Source: Candidatus Parabacteroides intestinigallinarum (GTDB taxonomy: Bacteria > Bacteroidota > Bacteroidia > Bacteroidales > Tannerellaceae). Taken from it: a stretch of DNA of 64,000 nt. Made by a program: the position numbers and the translations under genes. The notes beneath the pieces were generated by a model. The model made no database searches. It was not told the origin of the DNA and was given only the letters and a program-made list of their open reading frames with translations. Position 1 is the stretch's first letter, and each line of letters begins with the position of its first letter. Location: assembly GCA_019114945.1 (NCBI GenBank), contig DXEN01000080.1:62001-126000 (forward strand). The letters are read 5' to 3'. Below are positions 50,825 through 59,535 of the stretch, in pieces.

Positions 50825-52618
50825 ATGGTCATCGAACAACAGATTACCAAGGCTATCCAAGCCGGCATCCAAGCGTTGTACGGAGCGGAGGTGAACCCCG
50901 ACCAGATACAATTGCAAAAAACCAAGAAAGAATTCAAGGGACACCTGACGCTGGTGGTCTTCCCATTCCTGCGTATCTCCAAGAAAGCCCCCGAGCAAAC
51001 CGCCCGGGAAATTGGCGATTACCTGCTGGAACACGAGCCGGCCATAGCGGAGTTTAATGTAATCAAGGGATTCCTGAATCTCACCATAGCTTGCTCCCAA
51101 TGGATTGACTTGCTCAACGCCATCAACGGAGAAGCGGACTACGGAATCGTTCCCGCCACCGACCAATCGCCGCTGGTGATGATCGAATACTCGTCGCCCA
51201 ACACCAACAAACCGCTCCACTTGGGGCACGTGCGCAACATCCTGCTGGGCCACAGCCTTTCCAAGATACTGGAAGCGAACGGCAACAAGGTCGTAAAGAC
51301 GAATATCGTGAACGACCGGGGTATCCACATCTGCAAATCGATGTTGGCCTGGAAGAAGTGGGGCAACGGCGCCACCCCGGAATCGACGGGCAAGAAGGGC
51401 GACCACTTGATTGGCGATTTCTACGTATTATTCAGCAACAAGCTGAAAGAGGAGGTCAACGCGCTGGAGGCGAAAGGCCTGAGCAAGGAGGAGGCGGAAG
51501 CCCAATCGCCCTTGATGGCCGAGGCCCGCGAGATGCTTCGCCAATGGGAGGCGGGCGACAAGGAGGTGCGCGACCTGTGGGCGATGATGAACAGCTGGGT
51601 GTACGCCGGCTTCGACGAGACCTACAAACTCATGGGCGTCGGCTTCGACAAGATTTACTACGAGTCGCAGACCTATCTGGAAGGCAAGGCCAAGGTGCTG
51701 GAAGGGCTGGAGAAAGGCATCTTCTACCGCCGGGAAGACGGCTCCGTATGGGCCGATTTAAAACCGGAGGGATTGGACGAGAAGCTGCTGCTCCGCTCGG
51801 ATGGCACGTCGGTCTATATGACCCAGGATATCGGTACCGCCAAATTGCGCTTCGACGATTACCCGATCGACAAGATGATCTATGTCGTCGGCAACGAGCA
51901 AAACTATCACTTCCAGGTTTTGTCCATCTTGCTGGATAAGTTGGGCTTCGCCTTCGGGAAAGGGCTGGTTCACTTCTCGTACGGCATGGTGGAATTGCCG
52001 GATGGCAAGATGAAGAGCCGCGAGGGAACCGTGGTCGACGCGGACGACTTGATGGAGGAGATGATCAACACGGCACGGGATATCTCCCGGGAATTAGGCA
52101 AAGCCAACGAGATGACTCCCGAGGAGGTAGAGGACATCGCCCGGATTGTCGGCCTGGGCTCGTTGAAATATTTCATATTGAAGGTAGACCCGCGAAAGAA
52201 CATGACCTTCAACCCGAAAGAATCCATCGACTTCAACGGGAACACGGGACCGTTCATCCAATACACCTACGCCCGTATCCGCTCCGTATTGCGGAAGGCG
52301 ACGGAACAAGGCATCGTATTACCGGAGCGCCTGCCACTTACTTTCTCCATCTCCGAGAAAGAGGAGGGACTCGTCCAAATGCTCGCCGATTATGCGGAGA
52401 TCGTGAAGGAGGCCGGAAAGTTGTACAGCCCCGCCTGCGTCGCGAATTACATCTACGATTTGGTGAAAGAGTACAACCAGTTCTATCACGATTTCTCGAT
52501 CCTGCGGGAAGAGAATCCGGAGTCGCGGGATTTCCGCTTGCTATTGTCGGCGAACGTGGCGAAAATCGTCCGCTCCGGCATGAATTTGCTGGGTATCGAG
52601 GTGCCCGAACGAATGTAA
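50825..52618 (+). CDS. argS: Arginyl-tRNA synthetase
   Basis: 597 residues from the ATG at 50825 (MVIEQQITKAIQAGIQALYG). Class I synthetase with the N-terminal Add-1 domain, the HIGH motif as HLGH (NTNKPLHLGHVRN, near residue 130), a KMSK-like KMKSR in GKMKSREGTVV and a C-terminal DALR anticodon domain (RSVLRKATEQG, YLLSANVAKIVRSGMNLLG-like end). It charges tRNA-Arg. Followed by a strong terminator shared with topA. Confidence 0.96.
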   Translation: MVIEQQITKAIQAGIQALYGAEVNPDQIQLQKTKKEFKGHLTLVVFPFLRISKKAPEQTAREIGDYLLEHEPAIAEFNVIKGFLNLTIACSQWIDLLNAINGEADYGIVPATDQSPLVMIEYSSPNTNKPLHLGHVRNILLGHSLSKILEANGNKVVKTNIVNDRGIHICKSMLAWKKWGNGATPESTGKKGDHLIGDFYVLFSNKLKEEVNALEAKGLSKEEAEAQSPLMAEAREMLRQWEAGDKEVRDLWAMMNSWVYAGFDETYKLMGVGFDKIYYESQTYLEGKAKVLEGLEKGIFYRREDGSVWADLKPEGLDEKLLLRSDGTSVYMTQDIGTAKLRFDDYPIDKMIYVVGNEQNYHFQVLSILLDKLGFAFGKGLVHFSYGMVELPDGKMKSREGTVVDADDLMEEMINTARDISRELGKANEMTPEEVEDIARIVGLGSLKYFILKVDPRKNMTFNPKESIDFNGNTGPFIQYTYARIRSVLRKATEQGIVLPERLPLTFSISEKEEGLVQMLADYAEIVKEAGKLYSPACVANYIYDLVKEYNQFYHDFSILREENPESRDFRLLLSANVAKIVRSGMNLLGIEVPERM

Positions 52619-52630
52619 GAGCATAAAAAA

Positions 52631-52666
52631 AGAGGGCGCATCCAAATGATGCGCCCTCTTTTTTTA
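52631..52666. terminator. Bidirectional terminator argS/topA
   Basis: Perfect 12-bp stem AGAGGGCGCATC (52631-52642) and GATGCGCCCTCT (52648-52659) with a 5-base loop, T-run on the right and A-run on the left, between the convergent argS and topA genes. Confidence 0.92.
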
Positions 52667-52671
52667 TACCT

Positions 52672-55023
52672 TTATTTCTCTTTCTTCTTGACGACCCGCT
52701 TCTTGGGCGCCGCCTTGTCCGCCTCGGCGATAATCGCCCGGCATTCCTCCAAGGTCAACGCCTCCGGTTTCTCCACCGTCTTGGGGATGCGATGATTCTT
52801 TCCCTTATACGATATATACGGTCCGAAACGGCCTTGCAGGATCTCCAACTCCGGTTCCTCAGCGAACTTCTTCACGAAGCGTTGCTCATCCTTCCGCTTC
52901 TTCTCCTCGATCAACTCGATAGCCTCCTCCGACGTAATCGTTAGCGGATTCAACGTCTTCGGGATAGACACGAACTTGCCCTCATAGCGGATAAACGGCC
53001 CGAAACGCCCCACCGCAGCGACCATCTCTTTTCCGTTATACTCACCTATCGTACGAGGAAGGTCGAACAAGCGCAAAGCCTCCTCCAACGTAATCGTCTC
53101 GATGGACTGTCCTTTCATCAAGGTTGCGAAACGAGGCTTCGCCTCTTCTTCCTTGCCATCGTCCGTGCGAGCGACACCAATCTGCACGACAGGGCCATAA
53201 CGTCCGATTTTCACGAAGACGGGCTTGCCGCTCTTAGGATCGATACCCAACTCGCGCTCGCCCACCTTATGCTCCATCCGTACGGAAGTAGCGGCCTCCA
53301 CGATGGGATGAAATATCTTATAGAACTTATCGATCGCGTCCGTCCATACCATTTTTCCCTCGGCCACGGTATCGAACTCTTTCTCTACGCTCGCGGTGAA
53401 GTTGTAATCCATCACGCCGGGAAAATACTCCATCAAGAAATCGTTCACCACGATACCAATGTCGGTCGGCATCAACTTATTCCGGTCGGTGCCTACGACC
53501 TCGCTCTTCCGTGCCTCCTTTATCTTGCCCTTCGCCAAGGTAATAACCGTATAAGCGCGCTCCTCGCCCTCTTTATCTCCTTTCACCACATATTGGCGAT
53601 TCTGGATTGTCTGGATCGTAGGAGCGTAGGTAGAAGGTCGTCCGATACCCAGTTCCTCCAAGCGGCGCACCAAGCTCGCCTCCGTATAACGAGGAGGGCG
53701 CTGGGTGAAACGCTCGGTCGCCACGGCATCCTTCAAGGTAAGCGCCTCATCCTTCGCGACCGGAGGAAGCAAGCCATTCTCTTGTTCCTTCTCGTTCTCA
53801 TCGTCCGAGCTTTCCCGATACACCTGCAGGAAACCATCGAAAGTAAGCACCTCGCCGGTCGCGACGAACTTCTCCTTCCGTCCGCCGATCGCGACGGAAA
53901 TCGTTGTCCGCTCCAATTCGGCATCCGCCATCTGGCAAGCGATTGTCCGTTTACGGATTAACTCATACAACTTCTTCTCCTGCGCGGTTCCGGTGACGCT
54001 CTCCCGGTTCATGTAAGTCGGGCGAATCGCCTCGTGCGCCTCTTGCGCCCCCTTGCTTTTCGTATGATATTTACGGAACTTATAATATCGCTCTCCATAC
54101 GTCTCCACGATGCACTCCTTCGCCGTTCCCAAAGCCAAGTCGCTCAAGTTCACGGAATCCGTACGCATATAGGTAATCAATCCGGATTCATACAAACGCT
54201 GCGCGAGCATCATCGTCTGCGAGACCGAGTAACCCAACTTGCGGGCGGCCTCTTGCTGCAAGGTCGAAGTGGTAAACGGAGGCGCCGGCGATTTCCGTAC
54301 CGGCTTCTTCGTAATCTCATCGATCGTGAACGTCGCCTTATCACATGCCTCCAGAAAAGCCCGTGCCTCCTTCTCGTCTTTCAAGCGGCGGTTCAACTCC
54401 GCTTTCAGCAAGGTCGTGCCATCGGGCAAGACAAAGGTCGCCACCACCCGGTAAGCGGCCTCCGGCACGAAATCGTTGATCTCGCGCTCGCGTTCCACGA
54501 TCAGACGAACGGCGACAGATTGCACACGTCCCGCCGACAACGCCGGCTTGACCCGACGCCACAAGACCGGCGAAAGCTCGAAACCCACGATACGATCCAG
54601 CACACGGCGAGCCTGTTGCGCGTTCACTAAATTGATGTCTATGCCACGCGGCGTCTCGATGGCATGCAATATAGCGTTCTTGGTAATCTCATGGAAAACG
54701 ATACGCCTCGTGTTCTCCGGCTTCAAGCCCAACACCTCGTACAGATGCCAGGCGATCGCTTCTCCCTCGCGGTCCTCATCGGAAGCCAGCCAGACCTGCT
54801 CCGCCTCTTTCGCCGCGCCTTTCAACTCGGTCACAAGCTTTTTCTTCTCGGCCGGGATTACGTATTGAGGCGCGTAATTGTGCGCGAGATCAATACTAAA
54901 CTCTTTCGTCTTCAAGTCGCGGATATGGCCGTAACTCGACATGACCTTATAATCCTTCCCGAGAAACTTCTCAATGGTTTTCGCTTTGGCGGGAGACTCC
55001 ACTATAACCAGATTCTTCTGCAT
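52672..55023 (-). CDS. topA: DNA topoisomerase I
   Basis: 783 residues. Toprim domain at the N-terminus (LVIVESPAKAKTIEKFLG, ASDEDREGEAIAWHL). Active-site Tyr in GLITYMRTDSVNLS near residue 283. The C-terminal part lacks the Cys4 zinc fingers of E. coli TopA and instead has repeated small domains (GRFGPFIRYEGKFVSIPK, GRFGPYISYKGKNHRIPK) and a Lys-rich tail (KKRVVKKKEK), the usual Bacteroidota form. Relaxes negative supercoils. Promoter -7 TATGTTTG (plus CAAACATA, 55054-55061). Confidence 0.96.
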   Translation of the reverse strand: MQKNLVIVESPAKAKTIEKFLGKDYKVMSSYGHIRDLKTKEFSIDLAHNYAPQYVIPAEKKKLVTELKGAAKEAEQVWLASDEDREGEAIAWHLYEVLGLKPENTRRIVFHEITKNAILHAIETPRGIDINLVNAQQARRVLDRIVGFELSPVLWRRVKPALSAGRVQSVAVRLIVEREREINDFVPEAAYRVVATFVLPDGTTLLKAELNRRLKDEKEARAFLEACDKATFTIDEITKKPVRKSPAPPFTTSTLQQEAARKLGYSVSQTMMLAQRLYESGLITYMRTDSVNLSDLALGTAKECIVETYGERYYKFRKYHTKSKGAQEAHEAIRPTYMNRESVTGTAQEKKLYELIRKRTIACQMADAELERTTISVAIGGRKEKFVATGEVLTFDGFLQVYRESSDDENEKEQENGLLPPVAKDEALTLKDAVATERFTQRPPRYTEASLVRRLEELGIGRPSTYAPTIQTIQNRQYVVKGDKEGEERAYTVITLAKGKIKEARKSEVVGTDRNKLMPTDIGIVVNDFLMEYFPGVMDYNFTASVEKEFDTVAEGKMVWTDAIDKFYKIFHPIVEAATSVRMEHKVGERELGIDPKSGKPVFVKIGRYGPVVQIGVARTDDGKEEEAKPRFATLMKGQSIETITLEEALRLFDLPRTIGEYNGKEMVAAVGRFGPFIRYEGKFVSIPKTLNPLTITSEEAIELIEEKKRKDEQRFVKKFAEEPELEILQGRFGPYISYKGKNHRIPKTVEKPEALTLEECRAIIAEADKAAPKKRVVKKKEK

Positions 55024-55148
55024 ATTTCTTGTTCGCTTGTTCTAAATCGAGTGCAAACATACATAAATAATTAACGTAACCACGTATCACCCGAGAAAAA
55101 AACACTATATTAGCGGACGTTTTACGATTTTAATCTATCAAACAAGCG

Positions 55149-55421
55149 ATGGAAGAAATACAATCCATAAAACGGATGATCACGGAAGGCGACCCGCACG
55201 AGGCGATACGCCTGCTGGAAGAATATGTAAAAAGGCAACCGGAATCGGACGAGGCATGGTTCCTCTTAGGCAAGGCGCATTACAAATTAGGAGAGATACG
55301 CCTCGCCCTCAACAGCTACCTGCGGGCCATGGAACTGAATCCGGACAGTCCCGCGCGAAGCGCCTACAATATGGCGATTCAAATCCTGGACTTTTACAAT
55401 AAAGATATGTATAACCAATAA
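55149..55421 (+). CDS. Small TPR protein
   Basis: 90 residues with two to three TPR-like helices: DPHEAIRLLEEYVKRQPESD, AWFLLGKAHYKLGEIRLALN and YLRAMELNPDSPARSAYNMA. A protein-protein adaptor without signal peptide. Followed after 13 bases by the SUMF1-like/sialidase-like gene. A near-consensus -7 TATATTAG sits at about 55106-55113. Confidence 0.8.
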   Translation: MEEIQSIKRMITEGDPHEAIRLLEEYVKRQPESDEAWFLLGKAHYKLGEIRLALNSYLRAMELNPDSPARSAYNMAIQILDFYNKDMYNQ

Positions 55422-55434
55422 ACCCCATCGCCCC

Positions 55435-57420
55435 ATGAGAACACTGATATTGATAGCGCTCGCAAGCGGAAGCTGCCTTTTCAAGGCTTATGCGCAAGAC
55501 CCGTTCATCCCGACGGTAGAAATACCGGCCGGTAGCTTTTATATGGGCGGCACGGGAGAAGGCGAGGATTTCGACGAGGCGCCCGTACACAAGGTGACAA
55601 TCTCCCGCCCGTTCCGCATGGGGCAAACAGAGGTAACCAACGCGCAGTTCGAGGCATTCCGCCCGGAGCACCGGGCCTATCGGGGCAAAAATGGATTATC
55701 GAGCGGCGATGACGAGGCGGTCACGTTCGTAAGCTATCACGACGCTGTCGCTTTTTGCGAATGGCTGAGCCAAAAAGAAGGGAAGACCTACCGGCTTCCC
55801 ACCGAGGCGGAATGGGAATACGCCTGCCGTGCGGGAACATATTATGATTTCTATACAGGCGATGGATTACCGGAGAATTACCGCAAGCACCAACAAACGA
55901 CCCGCGACTACGCGGCCGTTTCCTTGCGTGTAGGACAGACTCCCCCGAACGCCTTCGGCCTTTACGATATGCATGGCAACGTGGAGGAATGGTGCCTCGA
56001 CTGGTACGGTCCTTACTCCGCCGAGGAACAGACCGATCCCGCCGGATACGCAACCGGTTTCTATCGGGTGACCCGCGGAGGCAGCCACAACACGCCGGAT
56101 AAATACCTGCGCAGCGCGAACCGCATGGCGATGATCCCGGAGGACAAGCACGCCTTGACCGGCTTCCGGGTCGTTCAAGCGGAATATCCGTCCCAACCGA
56201 CCCTGATAGACGAGACGCCCCACCGCCACGCCAACGCCGTCCGCCAGCAAGCGTTCACATGGAGCAAGAACGATACCACGCCCTTCTTTACGGCTCCCGT
56301 GCCTTACGTAATCACTCCCGCTTGTGGCTCGAGCGAGCCATTCTTCCGCCACAACCACCAACCCGCCATTACCTGGTGCGACAACGGCGACTTATTAGCG
56401 GCTTGGTTCTCGGCGGATGAGGAGAACGGACGAGGCATGGTGGTACTTGCTTCCCGGCTACGGGCGGGTAGCGACCAATGGGAGGAAGCCTCTCTCTTCT
56501 TTAAGGTTCCGGACCGGAACATGACCGGATTAGCGTTATTCAACGATGGCGAAGGCCGCTTGTATCATCTCAATGGCGTAGAAGCCGCCGGCGATTGGCA
56601 GAACCTGGCGATGGCCCTGCGAGTCAGCACGGACAATGGAGCGACATGGTCCGCTCCTCGCCTCATCGCGCCCGAGCATACGAAACGGCACCAAATCATC
56701 GCAGGAACCATCCGCACCCGCGAGGGATGGCTTATCCAAGCGTGCGACGCCGGCCCGGGCAGTCATGACGGGGCGGCGATACACATTAGCAAAGACGGAG
56801 GAGCGACTTGGCACGACCCTTGGGACGGCGCTCCCCTGCCTGATTTCCACGAAGGCGGTTCAGGCAGCACGATAGCGGGCATTCATGCCGGCGTGGTACA
56901 ATTGGCGGATGGCAGCTTGATGGCCTTGGCGCGCGGCAACAGCATCGAGGACGAACAAGGCAGGCTCCGTATGCCCATGAGCCTCTCGAAAGACGGCGGG
57001 AAAACATGGGAATACCACGCCAGCGAGTTCCCACCCATCGATGGCGGACAACGCCTGGTGTTCATGCGGCTCAAAGAAGGACCGCTCCTGCTCATCTCTT
57101 TTACCGACCATCCGCTACGTACCCCGGAGAACGAACGGGGCATGCTCTTCCCGGACCGGGCGGGGAACAACTATCGCGGTTACGGACTGTACGCCGCCCT
57201 TTCCTTCGACGAAGGCAAGACATGGCCCGTCCGGAAGCTCCTGACAGACGGCGAGACCCGCTTCCTGAACGGCGGGGCCTGGACCCGCTTCTTCCTAATG
57301 GACCAGACACACGCCGAACCGCGAGGCTATATGGCCGCGACCCAGACGCCGGATGGAATGATCCATCTCGTCAGCAGCCGACTTTATTACCGGTTTAACC
57401 TCGCATGGCTGACAAACTAA
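55435..57420 (+). CDS. SUMF1-like domain fused to BNR/sialidase-like domain
   Basis: 661 residues with a signal peptide ending near KAYA-Q. Residues ~22-250 form a SUMF1/EgtB-type domain (EIPAGSFYMGG, LPTEAEWEYACRAG, GNVEEWCLDW, VTRGGSHNTPDKYLRSANR). The pair of Cys used by formylglycine-generating enzyme in this last motif is absent, so FGE activity is unlikely. Residues ~285-661 are a BNR_2 six-bladed sialidase-like domain with four Asp boxes (STDNGATW, SKDGGATW, SKDGGKTW, SFDEGKTW). Likely periplasmic glycan-binding or hydrolytic protein; enzymatic activity unproven. Confidence 0.85.
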   Translation: MRTLILIALASGSCLFKAYAQDPFIPTVEIPAGSFYMGGTGEGEDFDEAPVHKVTISRPFRMGQTEVTNAQFEAFRPEHRAYRGKNGLSSGDDEAVTFVSYHDAVAFCEWLSQKEGKTYRLPTEAEWEYACRAGTYYDFYTGDGLPENYRKHQQTTRDYAAVSLRVGQTPPNAFGLYDMHGNVEEWCLDWYGPYSAEEQTDPAGYATGFYRVTRGGSHNTPDKYLRSANRMAMIPEDKHALTGFRVVQAEYPSQPTLIDETPHRHANAVRQQAFTWSKNDTTPFFTAPVPYVITPACGSSEPFFRHNHQPAITWCDNGDLLAAWFSADEENGRGMVVLASRLRAGSDQWEEASLFFKVPDRNMTGLALFNDGEGRLYHLNGVEAAGDWQNLAMALRVSTDNGATWSAPRLIAPEHTKRHQIIAGTIRTREGWLIQACDAGPGSHDGAAIHISKDGGATWHDPWDGAPLPDFHEGGSGSTIAGIHAGVVQLADGSLMALARGNSIEDEQGRLRMPMSLSKDGGKTWEYHASEFPPIDGGQRLVFMRLKEGPLLLISFTDHPLRTPENERGMLFPDRAGNNYRGYGLYAALSFDEGKTWPVRKLLTDGETRFLNGGAWTRFFLMDQTHAEPRGYMAATQTPDGMIHLVSSRLYYRFNLAWLTN

Positions 57421-57588
57421 CAATGAAAAAGTTTATACGCTTGGATCGCTCCACCCAAATCCGTACACTTTTACTGTTTTGTGACCGCACAGCTATGTTG
57501 TTAAACATAATTTGAGGCAAAAAAGAATAAAATGTTAGTGAATCGTTATTTTTTTCGAGATTTGTATTGCAACTTGTGACAAACCTCC

Positions 57589-57596
57589 TATATTTG
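57589..57596 (+). promoter_or_regulatory. Promoter -7 element for glucokinase
   Basis: TATATTTG is a perfect match, with TTG 19 bp upstream. Start near 57604, leader about 48 bases. The rest of the 57421-57588 gap is AT-rich with nothing recognisable. Confidence 0.75.
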
Positions 57597-57651
57597 CTAC
57601 ATCAAAATAAAGGCAAAGAACTAAATCATTATTAATCCTAAATAAAAAATC

Positions 57652-58638
57652 ATGGAGAAGCCTTATGTAGTAGGTATCGATATAGGTGGTACCAACACCG
57701 TATTCGGTGTAGTTGACGCGAGAGGTACAGTATTGTACAGCGGATCGATTAAAACAGGTAAATATTCGGAGATTGAAGAATACGTCTCCGCTTTGGCCCA
57801 GGGTCTTAAACAAGTAATCGACCAAGCCGGTGGTCCGGAGAAGATCAAAGGTATTGGCGTGGGCGCACCGAACGGAAACTTTTTCAACGGTTGCATCGAA
57901 TTCGCCCCGAACTTGCCTTGGAAAGGAAAAATTCCTTTGGCGCAAATGATTAGCGAAGCGGTGGATGGCATTCCTGTAGCGCTGACGAACGACGCAAACG
58001 CCGCCGCTATCGGCGAGATGACTTACGGCGCAGCGCGCGGTATGAAAGATTTCATCGTGATTACGTTGGGTACCGGCGTAGGAAGCGGTATCGTGATTGG
58101 TGGCAATCTGGTGTATGGACACGATGGCTTTGCCGGCGAGTTGGGTCACGTAATCGTTCGTCGCAACAACGGACGTTTATGTGGTTGCGGTCGTCAAGGT
58201 TGCTTGGAGGCTTATACATCCGCTACCGGCGTGGCACGTACGGCACGCGAGTATCTGGAAATCCGTAAGGACGAGAGCGTTCTACGCGACTTGGATCCGG
58301 CAGAGATCACCTCGAAAGACGTGTACGACGCAGCTATGAAGAACGACAAAATCGCCTTGGAGATCTTCGAGGCTACAGGTACGATGTTGGGAGAGGCGTT
58401 CGCCGACTTCATCGCTTTCTCGAGTCCGGAAGCAATCATCTTGTTCGGTGGCTTGACCAAGGCGGGCGACTTGTTGATGAACCCGATCAAACGCGCGTTG
58501 GACAAGAACATCTTGAAGATTTACGCTGGCAAGACAAAACTGTTGTTCTCCCAATTGAAAGAGAGCGACGCGGCCGTTTTAGGAGCGAGCGCATTGGGCT
58601 GGGAGGTCAAAGAGCAAAATCCCGCTTTAGACCTTTAA
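57652..58638 (+). CDS. ROK family glucokinase
   Basis: 328 residues. N-terminal phosphate loop YVVGIDIGGTNTVFGVVD, the catalytic-type VALTNDANAAAIGEM with its Asp, GTGVGSGIVIGG, and the ROK zinc motif CGCGRQGCLEAY preceded by GELGHVIV. No DNA-binding domain, so it is a sugar kinase, most likely glucokinase, not an NagC-type repressor. Single-gene unit between its own promoter and the terminator at 58665. Confidence 0.92.
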   Translation: MEKPYVVGIDIGGTNTVFGVVDARGTVLYSGSIKTGKYSEIEEYVSALAQGLKQVIDQAGGPEKIKGIGVGAPNGNFFNGCIEFAPNLPWKGKIPLAQMISEAVDGIPVALTNDANAAAIGEMTYGAARGMKDFIVITLGTGVGSGIVIGGNLVYGHDGFAGELGHVIVRRNNGRLCGCGRQGCLEAYTSATGVARTAREYLEIRKDESVLRDLDPAEITSKDVYDAAMKNDKIALEIFEATGTMLGEAFADFIAFSSPEAIILFGGLTKAGDLLMNPIKRALDKNILKIYAGKTKLLFSQLKESDAAVLGASALGWEVKEQNPALDL

Positions 58639-58664
58639 TCCTCTTAGGCGAGATAAAGAGACAA

Positions 58665-58702
58665 GAGCCGCATCTTTTGATAGATGCGGCTCATCTTGTT
58701 TT
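58665..58702 (+). terminator. Rho-independent terminator of glucokinase
   Basis: 10-bp stem GAGCCGCATC (58665-58674) and GATGCGGCTC (58683-58692) with an 8-base loop, followed by ATCTTGTTTTTA. Confidence 0.85.
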
Positions 58703-58738
58703 TATTCGATTCACACTTACATTTCAGCAACGATTAAT

Positions 58739-59284
58739 ATGAGACATCCGTTATACCAATTTCAATATTGCCCGATATGCGGGGCGAAAGCGTTCGTGGA
58801 ACACAACGTGAAAGCGAAACAATGCCAAGCGTGCGGATTCATTTACTATTTCAATCCATCATCCGCGGTAGCTTGTTTCATACGAAATGCAGCCGGCGAA
58901 CTATTATTGGTCCGGCGCGGGAAAGAACCGGCGAAAGGAACATTGGATTTGCCGGGAGGCTTCGTCGACCTTTTCGAGACCGGCGAGGAAGCGGCACGTC
59001 GGGAAATAAAAGAGGAGACCGGATTAGACGTCGCGAACTGCCGCTATCTATTCTCCTTACCGAATTTATATATGTACTCAGGATTCGAGGTACACACGTT
59101 GGATATGTTCTACGAATGCCTAGTCGATGACTTCGGGCCTGTCCATGCGGAAGACGACGCGGCCGAGATCGCCATCCGGCGTCCCGAGGAAATCCATCCG
59201 GAAGATTTCGGCCTGCGATCGATCCAGAAAGCCGTCCCGATGTACTTGAACGGGCTCAAGAACAATCCTTCCAATCCCGAATAA
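58739..59284 (+). CDS. NUDIX hydrolase with N-terminal zinc ribbon
   Basis: 181 residues. Four Cys (11, 14, 29, 32; YCPICGAKA and CQACGF) form a zinc ribbon as in NudC-like NADH pyrophosphatases. Full NUDIX box at about 74-96: G-x5-E-x7-REI-x-EE-x-GL, within GGFVDLFETGEEAARREIKE. Acts on nucleoside diphosphates linked to another moiety; the exact substrate is unclear because the NudC SQPWPFPxS element is not seen. Followed after 15 bases by the 22-bp array. Confidence 0.9.
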   Translation: MRHPLYQFQYCPICGAKAFVEHNVKAKQCQACGFIYYFNPSSAVACFIRNAAGELLLVRRGKEPAKGTLDLPGGFVDLFETGEEAARREIKEETGLDVANCRYLFSLPNLYMYSGFEVHTLDMFYECLVDDFGPVHAEDDAAEIAIRRPEEIHPEDFGLRSIQKAVPMYLNGLKNNPSNPE

Positions 59285-59299
59285 CGCTCACTGAAAACA

Positions 59300-59397
59300 C
59301 GAACGTTCGCATCGGCTCACGCGAATATCCACGTGGGGCTACATGAACATTCACGCCGCTTCACGCGGATATTCGTGCGTGTCCTCGTGAACGCTCA
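59300..59397. repeat. 22-bp-phased GAAyrTTC-like array (5 elements)
   Basis: Five near-palindromic 10-bp elements at strict 22-bp steps: CGAACGTTCG (59300), CGAATATCCA (59322), TGAACATTCA (59344), CGGATATTCG (59366), TGAACGCTCA (59388), each separated by 12 bp. Element size and period are the same as in the CACnTAnGTG arrays at 21.8 and 37.6 kb, but the core differs. Starts 15 bp after the NUDIX stop. Confidence 0.85.
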
Positions 59398-59485
59398 CGT
59401 TTCAACCGCCATGCACGAAGACCGGATTTGGAGACTGTTCCCCGAAATATTACGATAACTTATCTACGGTTTGGCACATATTCCC

Positions 59486-59493
59486 TATATTTG
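59486..59493 (+). promoter_or_regulatory. Promoter -7 element for TPR protein
   Basis: TATATTTG is a perfect match; start near 59501 gives a leader of about 35 bases. The gap between the 22-bp array and this site shows nothing else. Confidence 0.65.
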
Positions 59494-59535
59494 CGATAAA
59501 AAACAGAGGGTGTGTTTAATAGAAAAAGCGAATGA

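Noticed and set aside
57652..58638. NagC-like ROK repressor
   Set aside because: No N-terminal HTH; the kinase motifs are complete, so it is a sugar kinase.
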